64,000 bases of DNA from PHAA01 sp034927445 (GCA_034927445.1 JAYFPZ010000006.1:62001-126000); one strand, 5' to 3'; numbered from the stretch's first letter, positions 6,892 to 15,414 are shown. Notes: generated from the sequence alone by a model not told the origin. Made by a program: numbers and translations.

Positions 6892-9522
6892 ATGGAATTT
6901 ACCCCACAACAGATATCCGATATCGTCAGTAATGTCATGCGCCAGATGCAAAACACTTCACAGACGTCTGCATTGCCCTATTTAAATTTTAACGATGAGC
7001 GGGCCAAAATTGGTACAGGCGGCAATGACCCATTTGACAAGGAGTACCCCAGCCAGAATATGAAAGGGCAGATAGACCTTTCTCCTTATCAGCGTACCAA
7101 TAAGATCCTAAGAAGAATACACGCCCTTCCGGATACCATCGATTCCCAAAGAGCCCTCATGATTACCGAAGCGTTTAAAAAATATGAAAATGATGCGCCC
7201 ATTATAAAAGCTGCCAATGTACTGGCCTATCTATTACGTAGCCTGCCGGTCGATGTTTATGAGGATGAGTTGATTGTAGGCGATATGGGTTGTCCTCCCA
7301 GATGCGCACCGCTCTATCCTGAGTTTTCGCTGGAATGGATTTGTGATGAAATGATCAACTTCCCCATTGAGAAACGTGAACAGGACCGTTTTGTCGTGAC
7401 CGATCAGACCAAGCGAGATATTATGAGTATCCGTGATTATTGGCAAGGCCGTACGGTAGAAGATAATATCGCCAAGATATTGAGCGACGAAGAGAAAAAA
7501 GGATCCGTACTGCCCGGGGCAAGGCCGGTATTTCATCCCAATCTGCATCTGTCCGGTGGTATCGGCCACTTCATAGCGGATTACGAGACCTTGTTCAGAA
7601 TCGGGTTCACCGGTATCCGTCGGAAAATTGAGGCCAAAATGGCTGAGTTGGTCCTTACCGATCCCAGAGATATTGAAAAGCGGGAATTTTATAGCGGGGT
7701 TCTGATTACCCTGGACGCAGTGAAGGACTTCTTCTGCCGTTACGGTACGATTGCGCGTCAAAAGGCCGGGACTGAGAATAATCCCGCACGCCGCCAGGAG
7801 CTTTTGAAAATGGCTGAGAATGTCGAATGGGTAGCAGAGAATCCGCCCCGTACCTTCTGGGAAGCCATGCAGCTTTATCATCTGGCTACCAATGTTATCG
7901 TAATTGACTCCAACGGGCACTCGATTGGTTATGGACGTTTTGACCAGATGCTTTACCCCTTCTATGAAAGAGATATGAAGAACGGACTGGTAACAAAACA
8001 GTTTGTAGCAGAAATTATCGAAAGCTGGTGCATCAAAACCTACGAACTCTTGAAGTTCCGGGACAGATTCACCGGGTTATTCCAATCTGAAGCCGGTATA
8101 GCAGGCACAACGGTGGTAATCGGAGGTCTTACCCGTGAAGGGAAAGATGCAACCAACGACCTTTCCTATCTCATGCTTGAAGCCCATGCCCATACCTATA
8201 CGCCCGATCCCTGGCTGTCTGTACGCTGGCATGATAATACCCCCTGGGAATTCAAAGTCAAAACTGTAAATGTCATTCGCATCGGAACCGGACAACCCAA
8301 ACTCTTTAACGATGAGGTCAATCTACTCTCTATGATGGAAGCCGGCAGAACCTTGGCAGAAGCACGCGACTATTCCATTGTTGGTTGTGTCGAGCCGTCT
8401 ATCGCCGGTAAAGAGTACGGCGAACATGATGCCTGTTATTTCAGCGTCGGTAAGGTATTTGAGCTGTCAATCAATGACGGGCGCTGTATCGATTGCGGTT
8501 CCGCCTGTCCGCGTTGGAACATCTGCGGCGGCATCGGCGAGCGTCTGGGAATACGCACCGGCAGACTGGCGGACTTCAAGTCTTATGAAGAGGCAGCTGA
8601 AGCCTATAGTAAACAGTTGGCGTATTGGGTGAACAAGGCTGTTACCTTCATGAATGCTGAAGATATTGTTCACAACCGTCTGAAACCATTGCCCTATATT
8701 TCCGCGATCATAGATGGCTGTATTGACCAAGGTATCGACGCCTCCGCCGGCGGCGCCATCTACAATTTCCTCTGTCCCCAGATTGTTGGTCCGGCCACCG
8801 TTGCCGACGGCTTATGCACGATTAAACAGCTGGTGTTTGAAGAAAAGAAAACAACCGGAGCAGAGCTTTTAAAGGCACTGCACAGCAACTGGGAAGGATA
8901 CGAGGCCCTCTATGAACTGGTCAACAGCGAGAAAGTGCACCACTATGGCAATGATGATGAATACGCCGATGAAATAGCTCATTTTGTGGTTAATTCTTTC
9001 ATTAATGAGTTTGGCCAATATAAAAACGCCCGCGGCGGCAAGATTCTTGCCGGCTGTTTATGCGGCGGCGGCAATCTGGGTCTGGGTTCGTGTCTGGCAG
9101 CGACTCCGGACGGACGTCGTGCTTATGAACCGGTTTCCAACAGTATCAATCCGGTTTATGGCAGCAAATGCTGTCATGATTTCAATGGCCCGACGGCTGT
9201 ACTTAAATCGGTTGGTAAACTGGACAGTCCGCGTATGGGTAACGGGACCCTGCTGAATCTCAAGTTTACCCCGAATGTGGTTTCAGGCGAAGTCGGCCGG
9301 GATAACTTGATCAGGTTCCTGGAGACTCTGGTTAAACTGAGAGTTCAGCATGTCCAGCTTACCTTGCAGGACAAGCAAACTTTGATTGATGCCAAAGCCC
9401 ATCCGGAGAATTACAGCAGTCTGTTGGTACGCGTTGCTGCTTACAGTGCTTATTTCACCAGATTAAGTCCATTACTCCAGGACGAGGTTATTAACCGCCA
9501 TGAGCATGATAGCTTTGAATAA
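6892..9522 (+). CDS. Glycyl radical enzyme homologue with Gly-to-Ala at the radical site (GRE1)
   Basis: This 876-aa protein has the full length and fold signature of the pyruvate formate-lyase / diol dehydratase type GREs. The thiyl-radical motif GCVEP is intact (Cys499, Glu501), followed by HDA as in diol/glycerol dehydratases. The C-terminal glycyl-radical loop, normally RV(A/S)GY(S/A), reads RVAAYSA: the codon at 9439-9441 is GCT (Ala850). The protein therefore should not hold a stable glycyl radical. The rest of the gene is intact with ordinary codon use, so it is not a decayed pseudogene. The N-terminus (MEFTPQQISDIVSNVMRQM) is an amphipathic encapsulation-type helix. It probably acts inside the BMC as a structural or partner subunit of GRE2 (25085), or has another role; that is inference. 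Confidence 0.88.
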   Translation: MEFTPQQISDIVSNVMRQMQNTSQTSALPYLNFNDERAKIGTGGNDPFDKEYPSQNMKGQIDLSPYQRTNKILRRIHALPDTIDSQRALMITEAFKKYENDAPIIKAANVLAYLLRSLPVDVYEDELIVGDMGCPPRCAPLYPEFSLEWICDEMINFPIEKREQDRFVVTDQTKRDIMSIRDYWQGRTVEDNIAKILSDEEKKGSVLPGARPVFHPNLHLSGGIGHFIADYETLFRIGFTGIRRKIEAKMAELVLTDPRDIEKREFYSGVLITLDAVKDFFCRYGTIARQKAGTENNPARRQELLKMAENVEWVAENPPRTFWEAMQLYHLATNVIVIDSNGHSIGYGRFDQMLYPFYERDMKNGLVTKQFVAEIIESWCIKTYELLKFRDRFTGLFQSEAGIAGTTVVIGGLTREGKDATNDLSYLMLEAHAHTYTPDPWLSVRWHDNTPWEFKVKTVNVIRIGTGQPKLFNDEVNLLSMMEAGRTLAEARDYSIVGCVEPSIAGKEYGEHDACYFSVGKVFELSINDGRCIDCGSACPRWNICGGIGERLGIRTGRLADFKSYEEAAEAYSKQLAYWVNKAVTFMNAEDIVHNRLKPLPYISAIIDGCIDQGIDASAGGAIYNFLCPQIVGPATVADGLCTIKQLVFEEKKTTGAELLKALHSNWEGYEALYELVNSEKVHHYGNDDEYADEIAHFVVNSFINEFGQYKNARGGKILAGCLCGGGNLGLGSCLAATPDGRRAYEPVSNSINPVYGSKCCHDFNGPTAVLKSVGKLDSPRMGNGTLLNLKFTPNVVSGEVGRDNLIRFLETLVKLRVQHVQLTLQDKQTLIDAKAHPENYSSLLVRVAAYSAYFTRLSPLLQDEVINRHEHDSFE

Positions 9523-9671
9523 TAAATTGGCTCTTAACAACTATAAGGTTATATCCAGGTTCCAGCGGGTCTGGGCTTAAAGGATCCCAAAAAGACGGGA
9601 TGGTTATCAGCAGCAGATGGCTCCGGCGAACCGGGGGAATATAAAAATTTAGATTAAAGGAGAAGGATATT

Positions 9672-9950
9672 ATGGCACAAGATGCATTGGGAATGATCGA
9701 AACCAAGGGATTGGTACCGGCGATCGAAGCGGCCGACGCCATGTCCAAATCAGCCAACGTAGCGTTAGTAGGTTATGAAAAAATCGGTTCCGGCCTGGTA
9801 ACCGTAATGGTACGGGGAGACGTGGGAGCCGTTAAGGCTGCCACCGATGCCGGCAGCGCCGCCGCCGCCAAAGTGGGTGAGGTTGTCTCGGTCCATGTTA
9901 TTCCCCGGCCCCACACCGATACGGAAAAACTGCTGCCGAATATGAAGTAG
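9672..9950 (+). CDS. BMC-H shell protein, PduA/EutM type (copy 1)
   Basis: Single-domain hexameric shell protein (92 aa). It shows the canonical start ALGMIETKG, the AADAMSKSANV helix, the KIGSG pore-side loop and VRGDVGAVKAATDAG. It forms the flat facets of the compartment shell and a central pore for small metabolites. It differs from the copy at 29172 only at residues 2 and 4 (A/S and D/E), the first positions of the duplicated cassette. The ribosome site is AAAGGAG. A spacer of 149 bp separates it from GRE1 and contains a small ATCCC/GGGAT hairpin that could adjust relative expression. Confidence 0.95.
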   Translation: MAQDALGMIETKGLVPAIEAADAMSKSANVALVGYEKIGSGLVTVMVRGDVGAVKAATDAGSAAAAKVGEVVSVHVIPRPHTDTEKLLPNMK

Positions 9951-10003
9951 GCTGGGCTTAAAAGGCATAGTCCGGATTCTATTAAATAATGGAGGTTAAG
10001 GAT

Positions 10004-10807
10004 ATGGATAATGAAATGATCGTCCAGCGGGTAATGGAAGAACTGATGAAACAAAGCGCCAAGCCTGCTGCTGACAGCAGCCCGGCTGGCCTATTCGGCA
10101 GTGAAAGCTTTACCGAATTTGTGGGGGTAGGCCCCGGCGACACCATCGGCCTGGTGCTGGCCAATGTTGATCCGGCTTTATTAAAAGCTTTGGAAGTAGA
10201 TCCCAAATTCCGCTCCATCGGGCTGGTAGGAAGCCGGACCGGAGCCGGACCGCAGGCTACCGCTGCCGACGATGCAGTCAAGGCCAGCAACGCTGAAGTA
10301 ATTCGCCTGGAACTGCCCCGTGACACCAAGGGCGGCCCGGGACACGGCATCATGATCCTGTTTGGGGCGGAGGAAGTCTCCGATGCCCGGCGGGCAGTGG
10401 AAGCCACCATGGCTAACCTGGAAAGGCAGATGGGCGGAGTCTACGTGAATGAAGCCGGCCACCTGGAAGTGCAGTATTCCGCCCGTGCCAGTTCGGTATT
10501 AAGCACTTATCTGGGCGGAACCGAAGGAAAGGCCTGGGGCATGGTAGGGGCAGCCCCCTCGGTAATTGGGATACTGGCAGCCGATGCGCTGCTGAAGGCG
10601 GCGGATGTAAAAGTAACGATGGCGATATCGCCCAACAAAGGCACCAGCTTTTCCAACGAATATATAATCTGCTATACCGGCGACTCGGGAGCGGTGAAGC
10701 AGGCCACCATCGTAGGCCGTGACGTGGCCTACAAGGCTTTGAAGGCCATGGGCAGCAAACCGGTTTGCGTCACCAAGCCTTACCTGGAACCCTTTATCGA
10801 GGATTAG
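10004..10807 (+). CDS. pduB: BMC-T shell protein, PduB type (copy 1)
   Basis: Tandem-domain trimeric shell protein (267 aa). It matches the PduB family throughout: SFTEFVGVGPGDTIGLVLANVD, FRSIGLVGSRTGAGP, LELPRDTKGGPGHG and NKGTSFSNEYI. In known compartments PduB trimers can have a gated pore, and the PduB N-terminus links the enzyme core to the shell. Here that N-terminus (MDNEMIVQRVMEELMKQ) is an amphipathic helix like those on the cargo enzymes. ATG 10004 is chosen with GGAGG eight bases upstream; ATG 9989 overlaps the ribosome site. It is part of the duplicated cassette. Confidence 0.93.
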   Translation: MDNEMIVQRVMEELMKQSAKPAADSSPAGLFGSESFTEFVGVGPGDTIGLVLANVDPALLKALEVDPKFRSIGLVGSRTGAGPQATAADDAVKASNAEVIRLELPRDTKGGPGHGIMILFGAEEVSDARRAVEATMANLERQMGGVYVNEAGHLEVQYSARASSVLSTYLGGTEGKAWGMVGAAPSVIGILAADALLKAADVKVTMAISPNKGTSFSNEYIICYTGDSGAVKQATIVGRDVAYKALKAMGSKPVCVTKPYLEPFIED

Positions 10808-10829
10808 CAGCAGAAAGGACTGGAATCGG

Positions 10830-11522
10830 ATGGCAGATTCACAAGAAGAGATTATATATCAAGTCATAAAGCAATATATGGAGGCGTCCGGACAATCAGC
10901 AGCCCGGCCGGAACCGCTCCCCCCGACGGGGGCGGCTTCGGTCCCGGAGCCAATCAAATTAAAGGTGGGGGTTTCAAACCGCCACATCCATTTGGATCGC
11001 CAAGATCTGGACGAATTGTTTGGCCAGGGTTACGAGCTGAACGAACATCAGCCCCTTTCCCAGGCGGGCATGTTTGCCGCCCAGGAGACGGTCATACTGG
11101 CCGGACCAAAAGGAGCTTTAACCGGGGTGCGCGTACTGGGGCCTTTACGCAGTAACACGCAGGTTGAACTGGCGTTTACTGATGCCCGGCATCTGGGAGT
11201 GGTACCGCCTGTTATGCAATCCGGACAGACCGGAAAAACTCCGGAGATCACAATTGTTGGTCCCAAGGGTTCGGTAACCAACAATAATGCGGTAATGGTA
11301 GCCTGGCGTCATGCCCATATGGACACGGATAGGGCAGCCGCCTGGGGGCTTAAGGATGGGGATATTGTTACAGCACGCACGCCGGGTGATCGTGCCGTGG
11401 TCTTTGAAAACGTTGTGGTTCGTACCGGCAAGGGCTGGGTCAATGAATTTCATATCGATACGGATGAAGGGAATACGGCCAATATCAAGACGGGCGACAC
11501 AGTGGAAATTATTCGTGGTTAA
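10830..11522 (+). CDS. pduL: Phosphate propanoyltransferase (PduL)
   Basis: This BMC-type phosphotransacylase (230 aa) converts acyl-CoA + Pi to acyl-phosphate + CoA, which recycles CoA inside the compartment. The zinc-binding histidines typical of PduL are visible in VSNRHIHL, WRHAHMD and NEFHIDTDE, across two PduL repeats. The N-terminal segment (residues 1-18, MADSQEEIIYQVIKQYME) is an encapsulation-like helix, followed by a Pro/Ala-rich linker. It sits 22 bp after pduB and 23 bp before the aldehyde dehydrogenase, with which it forms a CoA cycle. Confidence 0.93.
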   Translation: MADSQEEIIYQVIKQYMEASGQSAARPEPLPPTGAASVPEPIKLKVGVSNRHIHLDRQDLDELFGQGYELNEHQPLSQAGMFAAQETVILAGPKGALTGVRVLGPLRSNTQVELAFTDARHLGVVPPVMQSGQTGKTPEITIVGPKGSVTNNNAVMVAWRHAHMDTDRAAAWGLKDGDIVTARTPGDRAVVFENVVVRTGKGWVNEFHIDTDEGNTANIKTGDTVEIIRG

Positions 11523-11545
11523 GTCTTAAAAGGGAGGGTTCAATC

Positions 11546-12991
11546 TTGGAAGTAAACCAAAAATTTGTAGAACAGGTTACTGCAGCAGTACTTGCGGTGA
11601 TGGCAATTCAAAACGGCAATAAACCAATATACCCCGATATAATATCTGGGAATAACGGGTTAGCGTCCAACAGCTGCACGGGAGTATTTAACGATGTGGA
11701 CAATGCGGTAGAAGCCGCCCGCACCGCTTATTACGAACTGGCCAAGTGCAGTATAGAAAAACGCGGCGAGATGATTGAGGCCATTCGCAATAAGATTCAT
11801 GCCAATGTAACTATCCTCGCCCGGATGGAGCTTGAGGAAACAGGTTTTGGCCGTTATGAGCACAAAGTGAAAAAGTTTTACATGGCATTGGAAAAAACAC
11901 CGGGGATTGAAGATGTAATGCCGCAGATTCTCTCAGGGGACCTGGGCATGACCATCATCGAATACCGGTCGTTTGGTATAGCGGCTTGCATAACCCCTTC
12001 GACTGCACCGGCCGCCACCGTAGTCCATAATGCCATGTGCATGATCGCCGCGGGGAATACCGCCGTGATCAGTGCTCATCCCAATGCTGTAAAAACTACG
12101 ATCAAGGCAGTGGAACTGGTAAATGAAGCCATCAGTGAGATTAACGGGGTACCGAATACCTGCACGGTCTTTACAGATGCAACGATCGAAAATGCAGGGA
12201 AATTAATGAATCACCCCAAGATCGACATGATTGTAGCCACCGGCGGGCCGGCGGTAGTTAAAGCGGCTCTGTCCTGTGGCAAGAAGGCCATTGGGGCAGG
12301 TGCTGGCAATCCCCCCTGTTTGGTGGACGAGACGGCTGACATTAAGAAAGCGGCTCAAGACATTGTTAACGGTAATAGCAACGAGAATGGAATAAATTGT
12401 CTGGGCGAAAAGTCAGTTATAGCTGTGGAAAGTATTGCCGATGCATTAATTCAGGAAATGTGCCAGAAGGGTGCTTACTTGATTAAAGACAAACAAATTG
12501 ACGATTTGATGCAGTTGGTTACTCTACCCAATGGCAAACCCAACGTAAAATATGTCGGCAAAAATGCCTGTTTGATCTTGAAAGATATTGGCATCAATGT
12601 TGATGACAGCTATCGTTCCATTATCTTTGAAGCACCGGCTGATCATGAACTGGTTATGGAAGAATACCTTATGCCGATACTGCCAATTGTACGTATAAAA
12701 AATTTTGACAGCGGTGCGGAACTGGCTATGAAGATTGAAGGCCACCGCCGCCATACCGCAGTTATTCATTCCAAAAATATCGATCATATGACTCGTTATG
12801 CCAAAATGCTCTCTACTACAATTTTGGTCAAGAACGGCTCTTCATACAATGGTGCGGGAATCGATGGCGAAGGTCATATGACCATGACCATTGCCGGGCC
12901 TACCGGAGACGGTTTGACCACACCCCGTACTTTTACCAGACCTATGCGTTGTGCACTAATTGGTAATGTAGGACTAAGGGGAGCGCTGTAA
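11546..12991 (+). CDS. CoA-acylating aldehyde dehydrogenase (PduP/EutE type)
   Basis: This NAD-dependent enzyme (481 aa) oxidises the aldehyde produced by the GRE to acyl-CoA. The catalytic cysteine is Cys285 in NGINCLGEKS. The cofactor region includes TPSTAPAATVVHNAMCMIAAGN, and ATGGPAVVKAA follows. The N-terminus (MEVNQKFVEQVTAAVLAVM) is an amphipathic helix of encapsulation type. The TTG start has GGGAGGG nine bases upstream. No alcohol dehydrogenase is encoded in the locus to reoxidise the NADH it makes; PduS/PduT (22236-24124) are the likely outlet. The chain length of the aldehyde cannot be read from sequence; propionaldehyde is the best guess from the Pdu-type neighbours. Confidence 0.92.
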   Translation: MEVNQKFVEQVTAAVLAVMAIQNGNKPIYPDIISGNNGLASNSCTGVFNDVDNAVEAARTAYYELAKCSIEKRGEMIEAIRNKIHANVTILARMELEETGFGRYEHKVKKFYMALEKTPGIEDVMPQILSGDLGMTIIEYRSFGIAACITPSTAPAATVVHNAMCMIAAGNTAVISAHPNAVKTTIKAVELVNEAISEINGVPNTCTVFTDATIENAGKLMNHPKIDMIVATGGPAVVKAALSCGKKAIGAGAGNPPCLVDETADIKKAAQDIVNGNSNENGINCLGEKSVIAVESIADALIQEMCQKGAYLIKDKQIDDLMQLVTLPNGKPNVKYVGKNACLILKDIGINVDDSYRSIIFEAPADHELVMEEYLMPILPIVRIKNFDSGAELAMKIEGHRRHTAVIHSKNIDHMTRYAKMLSTTILVKNGSSYNGAGIDGEGHMTMTIAGPTGDGLTTPRTFTRPMRCALIGNVGLRGAL

Positions 12992-13021
12992 TCAATAGCT
13001 TCGATGAAAAGAGGTGGATAT

Positions 13022-13657
13022 ATGAAATATTCCGGAGCAGTAGCGGTAGTTGAAGTAGCTGGTCTGCCAACCGCCATAGCCTGTGCGGATGCTATGGTAA
13101 AGGCAGCCAACGTGACCCTGATCGGTTACGAGATAACCAAAGGCGGACCGGGAATGGTAAATGTCAAGATCTGCGGAGATGTGGGAGCAGTCCAGGCTGC
13201 AGTCGATGCCGGCTGTGCCGTAGCCAATCAGATTACCCAGGTAATGAGCAAGGTTATTATGCCTCGTCCTCATGCAGACCTGGAGCAAATGTTGCTGGAA
13301 AGAAACAAAGAGGCTTTTTTCTCACGCAACTTTGATACTGAGCCCCAATTGCCATCAAAGGCAGAGCAAACTACAGGCCTGGCCGAGAAGGATGCGTCTG
13401 CGGAAAAAAACGATGCCGCAGCGGAAGAGGAACCCAAGATTAAGCCTGAAATTGAAGCAGAAGAGAATGCTGCACAGGATAAATCAAAAATCGAAGAACA
13501 ACCCCAAGCAGCAGAGGAGCCCAAAAAAGCAGAACAACCAAAAGCTGCGGAGGAAACCAAAACGAAAGAACCGCTAAAACCCAAAGAGGATGCCAAGCCT
13601 AATACGACATCCAATGTCCATAAGAAAAATCCTAAAGACAATCAGGGGAAAAAATAG
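13022..13657 (+). CDS. BMC-H shell protein with long charged C-terminal tail
   Basis: Residues 1 to about 90 are a BMC-H domain (AVAVVEVAGLPTAIACADAM, CGDVGAVQAAVDAG). Residues of roughly 105-211 form a low-complexity tail very rich in Lys, Glu, Ala and Pro, with no Cys and predicted to be disordered. PduK also has a C-terminal extension, but that one carries Fe-S cysteines that are absent here. The tail could contact cytoplasmic partners, position the organelle, or reach cargo; this is inference. ATG 13022 is preferred with AGAGGTGG upstream over ATG 13004. Confidence 0.88.
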   Translation: MKYSGAVAVVEVAGLPTAIACADAMVKAANVTLIGYEITKGGPGMVNVKICGDVGAVQAAVDAGCAVANQITQVMSKVIMPRPHADLEQMLLERNKEAFFSRNFDTEPQLPSKAEQTTGLAEKDASAEKNDAAAEEEPKIKPEIEAEENAAQDKSKIEEQPQAAEEPKKAEQPKAAEETKTKEPLKPKEDAKPNTTSNVHKKNPKDNQGKK

Positions 13658-13673
13658 GTAAGGGTGAATTGAG

Positions 13674-14447
13674 ATGACTGAAATTGACAAAGAAAAACTG
13701 ATAACGCTGGTACTGGCAGAATTGGCCAAACAAAGCAGCCAACCTGCCGCCCAAAAAATCTTGGCTGTGTTTTCCGGCGGGATGATTGGGCTGGAAACTG
13801 TTCTCGCACAGATGCAGCAGCTTCAGCAGGCAGGTTATCAATTTGAGATCGTACTTACCCCCAATGCCACAACCGTGATTGCCCCGCAGAGCCTACGGCA
13901 ATCTTTAGGCCCAGTGCCTGTACATGGCGAATCCGATGATTTTCATCAAATCACCAGGGTACTGGCGGAATGCGATGCGGTTCTGATTCCGGTTATGACC
14001 ATGAATACCGCTGCCAAGGTCGTCAATGGCATATCTGACAACCTGGCCACGACCCTGATCATGATAGCGCTATTATCCGGAAAATCCATAATCGGCGTCA
14101 AAGATGCATGTGATCCCCGCAACCAGTGCCGGGAGCAAATGGGGCATAATAAAGCGGCCCAGGCTTACAGAGCATTGTTGACTGCCAATATAGAGAGGTT
14201 AAAGGATTATGGGATGGAACTGTGCGATTCCAAAGATTTGGCAATCACAGTTCAGCATCATTTAAATAAGCCGACGGCGATGGATGCAGTTATACCGGAA
14301 AACCAGCCGGCATTTACGGGGAAAATATTAAGCGTTGCTGATTTACCCGGTACCAGCAGCACGATTACCGTATCTCCACGGACCATTATCACTCCGGCGG
14401 CAAAGGACGCTATCAAAGAACGGGGTATAGAAGTCGTTATTTGTTAA
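13674..14447 (+). CDS. BMC-associated flavoprotein (PF02441-like)
   Basis: This 257-aa protein has a flavoprotein-like Rossmann fold: ILAVFSGGMIG, then VLTPNATTVIA, and a decarboxylase-like IPVMTMNTAAKV segment, as in the Dfp/UbiX superfamily. The N-terminus (MTEIDKEKLITLVLAELAKQ) resembles the encapsulation helices of the locus. Flavoproteins of this kind recur in GRE-type BMC loci, with no proven reaction. With PduS and PduT nearby it is a candidate electron carrier in the lumen, for example for NADH reoxidation. A CoA-related decarboxylase-like activity cannot be excluded. Confidence 0.72.
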   Translation: MTEIDKEKLITLVLAELAKQSSQPAAQKILAVFSGGMIGLETVLAQMQQLQQAGYQFEIVLTPNATTVIAPQSLRQSLGPVPVHGESDDFHQITRVLAECDAVLIPVMTMNTAAKVVNGISDNLATTLIMIALLSGKSIIGVKDACDPRNQCREQMGHNKAAQAYRALLTANIERLKDYGMELCDSKDLAITVQHHLNKPTAMDAVIPENQPAFTGKILSVADLPGTSSTITVSPRTIITPAAKDAIKERGIEVVIC

Positions 14448-14465
14448 GAGTGGAGGAGAAGCTCA

Positions 14466-14741
14466 ATGTATATTGCCAAAGTAATCGGTCATGTGGTTTC
14501 AACCAAAAAAGACAGTCAGTTGACCGGGCGGCCGCTCCTGATGGTTGCTCTGATGAATGGAGTATCCCGGGAATTTGATAAAGATAAGCTGCTGGTTGCG
14601 GTTGATTCTGTAGGTTCAGGGGTGGGTGAGATTGTTCTATTGGTAACCGGAAGTACTGCCAGTCGCTTTGAAGACTCGGCGGGCGGTCCGGTGGATGCCG
14701 CAATCATTGGTATTATCGATGTAATGGAGATCATGGACTGA
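14466..14741 (+). CDS. BMC-P vertex protein (EutN/PduN/CcmL family)
   Basis: This pentameric vertex protein (91 aa) closes the corners of the polyhedral shell. Features are the N-terminal strand YIAKVIGHVVSTKKD, then LTGRPLLMV, GSGVGEIVLLVTGSTA and the C-terminal VDAAIIGIID. It is the only BMC-P gene visible in the locus, so it should be essential for shell closure. It starts 18 bp after the flavoprotein gene with a GGAGAAG ribosome site. Confidence 0.93.
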   Translation: MYIAKVIGHVVSTKKDSQLTGRPLLMVALMNGVSREFDKDKLLVAVDSVGSGVGEIVLLVTGSTASRFEDSAGGPVDAAIIGIIDVMEIMD

Positions 14742-14775
14742 ATCCATACCCGTAAATTAGTGGCGGAGGAAAATT

Positions 14776-15114
14776 ATGCCGAAGACAATTGTTCAGATGA
14801 TATCTGAAGAGGTATCTGGAAAATGCATAAATTTGTGTCATATCATAAGCAATCCTGATGTCCGGGTAGCTCAAAAACTGGCAATTGATGTTTCTCCCCT
14901 GGCAATCCTTTCCGTTTCACCAGGCGAAGCCGCGATTGTAGCGGCCGACTACTTCTCCAAGTCGGCAGATTTGGAAGTAATATTTATTGACCGTTATTTG
15001 GGTACAGTTTTGGTCACCGGTCAAATAAGCGCTTTAGAAGCTGCATGTACAAAGGTTGTTCGTCTGCTCGGTCAGGATCTGGCCTTTAAAGAAGCAGTGC
15101 TTACTCGCTCTTGA
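14776..15114 (+). CDS. BMC-H shell protein, circularly permuted PduU/EutS type (1 of 3)
   Basis: A permuted BMC-H protein (112 aa). Recognition rests on the order of elements: N-terminal beta-barrel segment (ISEEVSGKCINLCHIISNP), then SVSPGEAAIVAADYFSKSADLEVIFIDRYLGTVLVTG, then a C-terminal helix. In PduU/EutS this creates a small six-stranded barrel over the pore, which blocks it. This copy is the most divergent of the three in the locus (others at 16242 and 28781). Confidence 0.9.
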   Translation: MPKTIVQMISEEVSGKCINLCHIISNPDVRVAQKLAIDVSPLAILSVSPGEAAIVAADYFSKSADLEVIFIDRYLGTVLVTGQISALEAACTKVVRLLGQDLAFKEAVLTRS

Positions 15115-15135
15115 TAAATAAAGGAGGTTGTTTAG

Positions 15136-15414
15136 GTGGTTAAGGAAGCTTTAGGAATGATCGAAACCAGAGGGCTGATTCCGGCTATAGAAGCAGCTGA
15201 TGCCATGGTTAAATCCGCTAATGTTTATTTATGCGGTTATCAAAGAACCGGCTCAGGTTATGTTACAGTTATGGTCCGCGGGGACGTGGGAGCGGTTAAG
15301 GCCGCTGCCGATGCCGGGGCTGCGGCCGCCCGCAAGGTGGGAGAATTGGTTTCTGTATATGTGATACCACGTCCGCATGATGATACGGTATTCTTCCTAA
15401 AAACTTTTAGATAG
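15136..15414 (+). CDS. BMC-H shell protein, PduA/PduJ type
   Basis: Hexameric shell protein (92 aa): ALGMIETRGLIPAIEAADAMVKSANV, pore loop RTGSG, VRGDVGAVKAAADAG. It is distinct from the two near-identical BMC-H copies at 9672 and 29172, with a Tyr/Phe-rich C-terminus (DDTVFFLKTFR). The GTG start has AAGGAGG eight bases upstream. Confidence 0.93.
   Translation: MVKEALGMIETRGLIPAIEAADAMVKSANVYLCGYQRTGSGYVTVMVRGDVGAVKAAADAGAAAARKVGELVSVYVIPRPHDDTVFFLKTFR

Larger units (their letters stand above)
9672..10813 (+). repeat. Duplicated BMC-H + pduB cassette, left copy (right copy at 29172-30312)
   Basis: The region from the BMC-H start codon to just past the pduB stop (shared TAGCAGCAG tail) is nearly identical to 29172-30312. 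This includes the short intergenic spacer with GGAGGTTAAGGATATGGA. Similarity stops abruptly at both ends, because the upstream leaders differ. Differences are mostly synonymous, with only a handful of amino-acid changes over two proteins, which indicates a recent duplication or ongoing gene conversion. Confidence 0.9.

Noticed and set aside
6892..9522. Choline trimethylamine-lyase identity for the GREs
   Set aside because: The HD pair after the Cys motif resembles diol dehydratases, and the PocR/Pdu context points to a diol. No amine-specific neighbour is present.
9489..9525. GRE1 as a frameshifted or truncated pseudogene
   Set aside because: Frame, length and C-terminal helix are intact. 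Only the single Gly position differs.
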